Shown: positions 31,801-32,452 of the stretch, one piece after another
Layout of the letters: every line of letters begins with the position of its first letter
How positions within the stretch are numbered: the first letter of the stretch is position 1
Assembly: GCA_036402115.1 (NCBI GenBank)
Contig: DASWTM010000329.1
Location: 1-32,452 of the forward strand
Length of the DNA: 32,452 bases
Reading direction: 5' to 3'
Origin: Chryseosolibacter sp036402115
GTDB lineage: Bacteria > Bacteroidota > Bacteroidia > Cytophagales > Cyclobacteriaceae
Translations under genes and position numbers: made by a program
The notes under the pieces: model-generated
Told to the model about the DNA's origin: nothing
What the model saw: only the letters and a program-made list of their open reading frames with translations
The model's database searches: none

Positions 31801-32109
31801 TTTTCCTTTTTCGGTGCGAAGGTTGCCGAGGGTGAGCAATCCAGAAAGTTTTGCATAAGCGTCTTTATCGGTTGGAAATGCAAGAAGACTAGGACCATCG
31901 ATCAGATCGAGTCTACAGGCTGGAATAATTCGGATGCCACACTTCTTCGCAGCTACGTGTGCTCGAACAATTCCTGCAAAAGTATTACGGTCGGTAATAG
32001 CAATTGCCTCATACCCATACGCTGCAGCCTGCTCAACCATTTCTTCCGGATGAGAAGCTCCACGAAGGAAGCTGAAGTTGGTGGTAACTTGTAGTTCGGT
32101 GTACATCAT
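28888..32109 (-). CDS. dnaE2: DnaE2 (ImuC), error-prone DNA polymerase III alpha subunit
   Basis: A 1073-residue C-family polymerase for mutagenic bypass of DNA damage, usually acting with ImuA and ImuB. The N-terminal PHP domain reads ELQVTTNFSFLRGASHPEEM; the HxH of replicative DnaE is replaced by VTT, typical of DnaE2. The palm carries the catalytic Asp pair D382 and D384 in PPDIDVDFEHERR, and D531 in LKIDVLALGM. A fingers region, an HhH-type segment (around 750-830) and a C-terminal OB domain (VAGLILVRQRPGTAKGVCFITIEDE) follow. The start is ATG ATG; either 32109 or 32106 works. imuA/imuB, normally upstream, would lie beyond the window edge. The leader is an unusual 95-bp tandem repeat (32110-32452), which repeats the first coding bases of this gene. 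Confidence 0.97.
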   Translation of the reverse strand: MMYTELQVTTNFSFLRGASHPEEMVEQAAAYGYEAIAITDRNTFAGIVRAHVAAKKCGIRIIPACRLDLIDGPSLLAFPTDKDAYAKLSGLLTLGNLRTEKGKCDLYKADVYNHAEGSKFVIVPPTSLNESFDFDDWFKNEVREYRTHLGTEVSIAASKLYNGYDAKYLHRIGELASINQMPMVCTNDVHYHHPGRRELQDIVTCVREKCTIHTAGFRLHPNAERYLKPAQEMERLFRQYPQALQEAQRIADACRFSLSELKYKYPKEILSDDRRTPQEELTFLAWKGANEIYNYQIPQKVKDAIEYELKFIEEMNYAEYFLTVYDIVDFARKRKILCQGRGSAANSTICYCLGITSVDPSKFELLFERFLSSARNEPPDIDVDFEHERREEVMQYIYQKYGRDRAAVVATVTQQHHKGAIRDVGKAMGLSVDTISRLSGLIWDFDEEGFNKERILSQGLNPEDPTIQKVLQLTTQFIGFPRQLGQHTGGFVITEGKLSDLCPILNARMEDRTNIEWNKDDIDALGFLKIDVLALGMLTCIRKGFDLVKKHYDKDLTLANIPQDDKAVYEMVSHADTIGVFQIESRAQQSMLPRLKPKEFYDLVIEVAIVRPGPIQGDMVHPYLRRRNGEEKVEYPSKELEDILKRTLGVPLFQEQAMKIAIVAAGFTPTEADQLRRSMATFKAKGLISNFEKKLITGMTNKGYTEDYAQRVFRQLEGFGSYGFPESHAVSFALLVYVSSWIKCYYPDVFACALLNSMPMGFYQPAQIIIDARKHGVEVRPIDVNHSTWDNTLEELSGKYCALRLGFRQIKGLREVDIHVLLRNRKTRYNSIQEIRETGISEAALEKLADADCFRSLDQDRRKALWEVSTIEQPLRLFPGSSAKEIREENIHLPEMTLSEHVVHDYATTSLSIKAHPVRFVRDQLTSLRVKATADLANSKNGDTVKVAGLILVRQRPGTAKGVCFITIEDETGTANLVAFQNIFDKYRKEIIQSRLLMVEGKLQIEGEVIHVIVSRCYNLSRLLHNLVPTPQEDISFPRLRPDETSAPPYDPRDPETKNITHAKIFHKGRNFK

Positions 32110-32452
32110 AAAATAAATTCCAATGACAAATGATCAAATTCCAATCACCTCATAGCTCTTCTAGGGAAGGTTAATTTGTAGGGACTCGTAGTTCAGAGTT
32201 CATAGAGATAAAATCCAATTACCAATGATCAAATTCCAATCACCTCATAGTTCCTCGAGGGAAGGTGAAGTTGTGAGGATTTGTAGTTCAGTGTACATAC
32301 AGATAAAATCCAATGACAAATGATCAAATTCCAATCACCTCATAGTTCCTCGAGTTAAGGTGAAGTTGTTAGGACTTGTAGTTCAGTGTTCATAGAGATA
32401 AAATCCAATTACCAATGATCAAATTCCAATCACCTCATAGTACCTCGAGGGA
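32110..32452. repeat. 95-bp tandem repeat upstream of dnaE2, at least 3.5 units, carrying copies of the dnaE2 start
   Basis: Units begin at 32120, 32215, 32310 and 32405, an exact 95-bp period, and the array runs off the window end. Each unit holds the nearly invariant block AAATTCCAATCACCTCATAG, then a segment that resembles, in reverse complement, the first 60 bases of dnaE2. In unit 2, TTGTAGTTCAGTGTACAT differs from the gene at one of 18 bases, and TCCTCGAGGGAAGGTGAAGTTG matches 19 of 22. Units 1 and 3 start CCAATGACAAATG, units 2 and 4 CCAATTACCAATG, so the pattern alternates. Read toward dnaE2, units 1-3 each hold an ATG and a short frame (32171-32203, 32245-32298, 32355-32393). No other gene is seen in this stretch. 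Confidence 0.9.

Noticed and set aside
32110..32452. CRISPR array as an explanation for the repeats before dnaE2
   Set aside because: The whole 95-bp unit is conserved with no unique spacers of constant length, no cas gene adjoins, and the unit contains dnaE2-like sequence.

Overview
The window looks like chromosomal DNA of a Bacteroidota bacterium, probably of the Cytophagales. I infer this from gene content and signals: LytS/LytTR signalling, a phosphate-selective porin O/P-like barrel, two large FtsX-type permeases without adjacent ATPases (one with the Bacteroidota-style N-terminal permease prefix and a PadR repressor), a Q-type B3 metallo-beta-lactamase, few Shine-Dalgarno sequences, and a TTG-N19-TATATTTA promoter close to the Bacteroidota consensus. 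No rRNA, tRNA, CRISPR array, transposase or integrase was recognised.

Region 1 (about 1-13.3 kb, all on the minus strand) is a compact chemosensory and two-component block. In transcription order it holds a LytTR response regulator, a PAS protein with a degraded histidine-kinase core, an outer-membrane barrel-like protein, CheY, a membrane chemoreceptor with a duplicated EKDF motif, CheW, a second CheY, CheA, CheR, CheB, and a large membrane-bound multi-PAS LytS-type histidine kinase. Most junctions from the receptor to CheB are 4-bp overlaps or gaps under 40 bp. No flagellar, pilus or gliding gene lies alongside, so the output is open: gliding, pili, or gene expression through the LytTR regulator.

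Region 2 (13.4-17.9 kb) is a set of small envelope or stress-type genes: a porin, a membrane-anchored unknown, a Spy/LTXXQ-like periplasmic protein, a tiny hydrophilic protein divergent from a BON-domain protein, a DUF1059-type protein and a short unknown. Several are separated by clear hairpins.

Region 3 (17.9-25.5 kb) carries a thioredoxin-reductase-like flavoprotein divergent from a zinc-less quinone-reductase-like dehydrogenase, an FtsX-type permease, a vanadium-dependent haloperoxidase lipoprotein with a complete vanadate site, an unknown membrane-anchored protein, and a B3 metallo-beta-lactamase with the Gln variant of the zinc site.

Region 4 (25.6-32.5 kb) carries a PadR regulator overlapping a prefix-domain FtsX permease, behind a promoter with repeat elements that suggest autoregulation. 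Next comes the error-prone polymerase DnaE2 (ImuC). Its upstream flank, at the window edge, is a 95-bp tandem repeat. Each complete unit carries a divergent copy of the start of dnaE2 with its own ATG and a short reading frame, and the units alternate in type so that the array has a 190-bp period. This is the most unusual structure I see.
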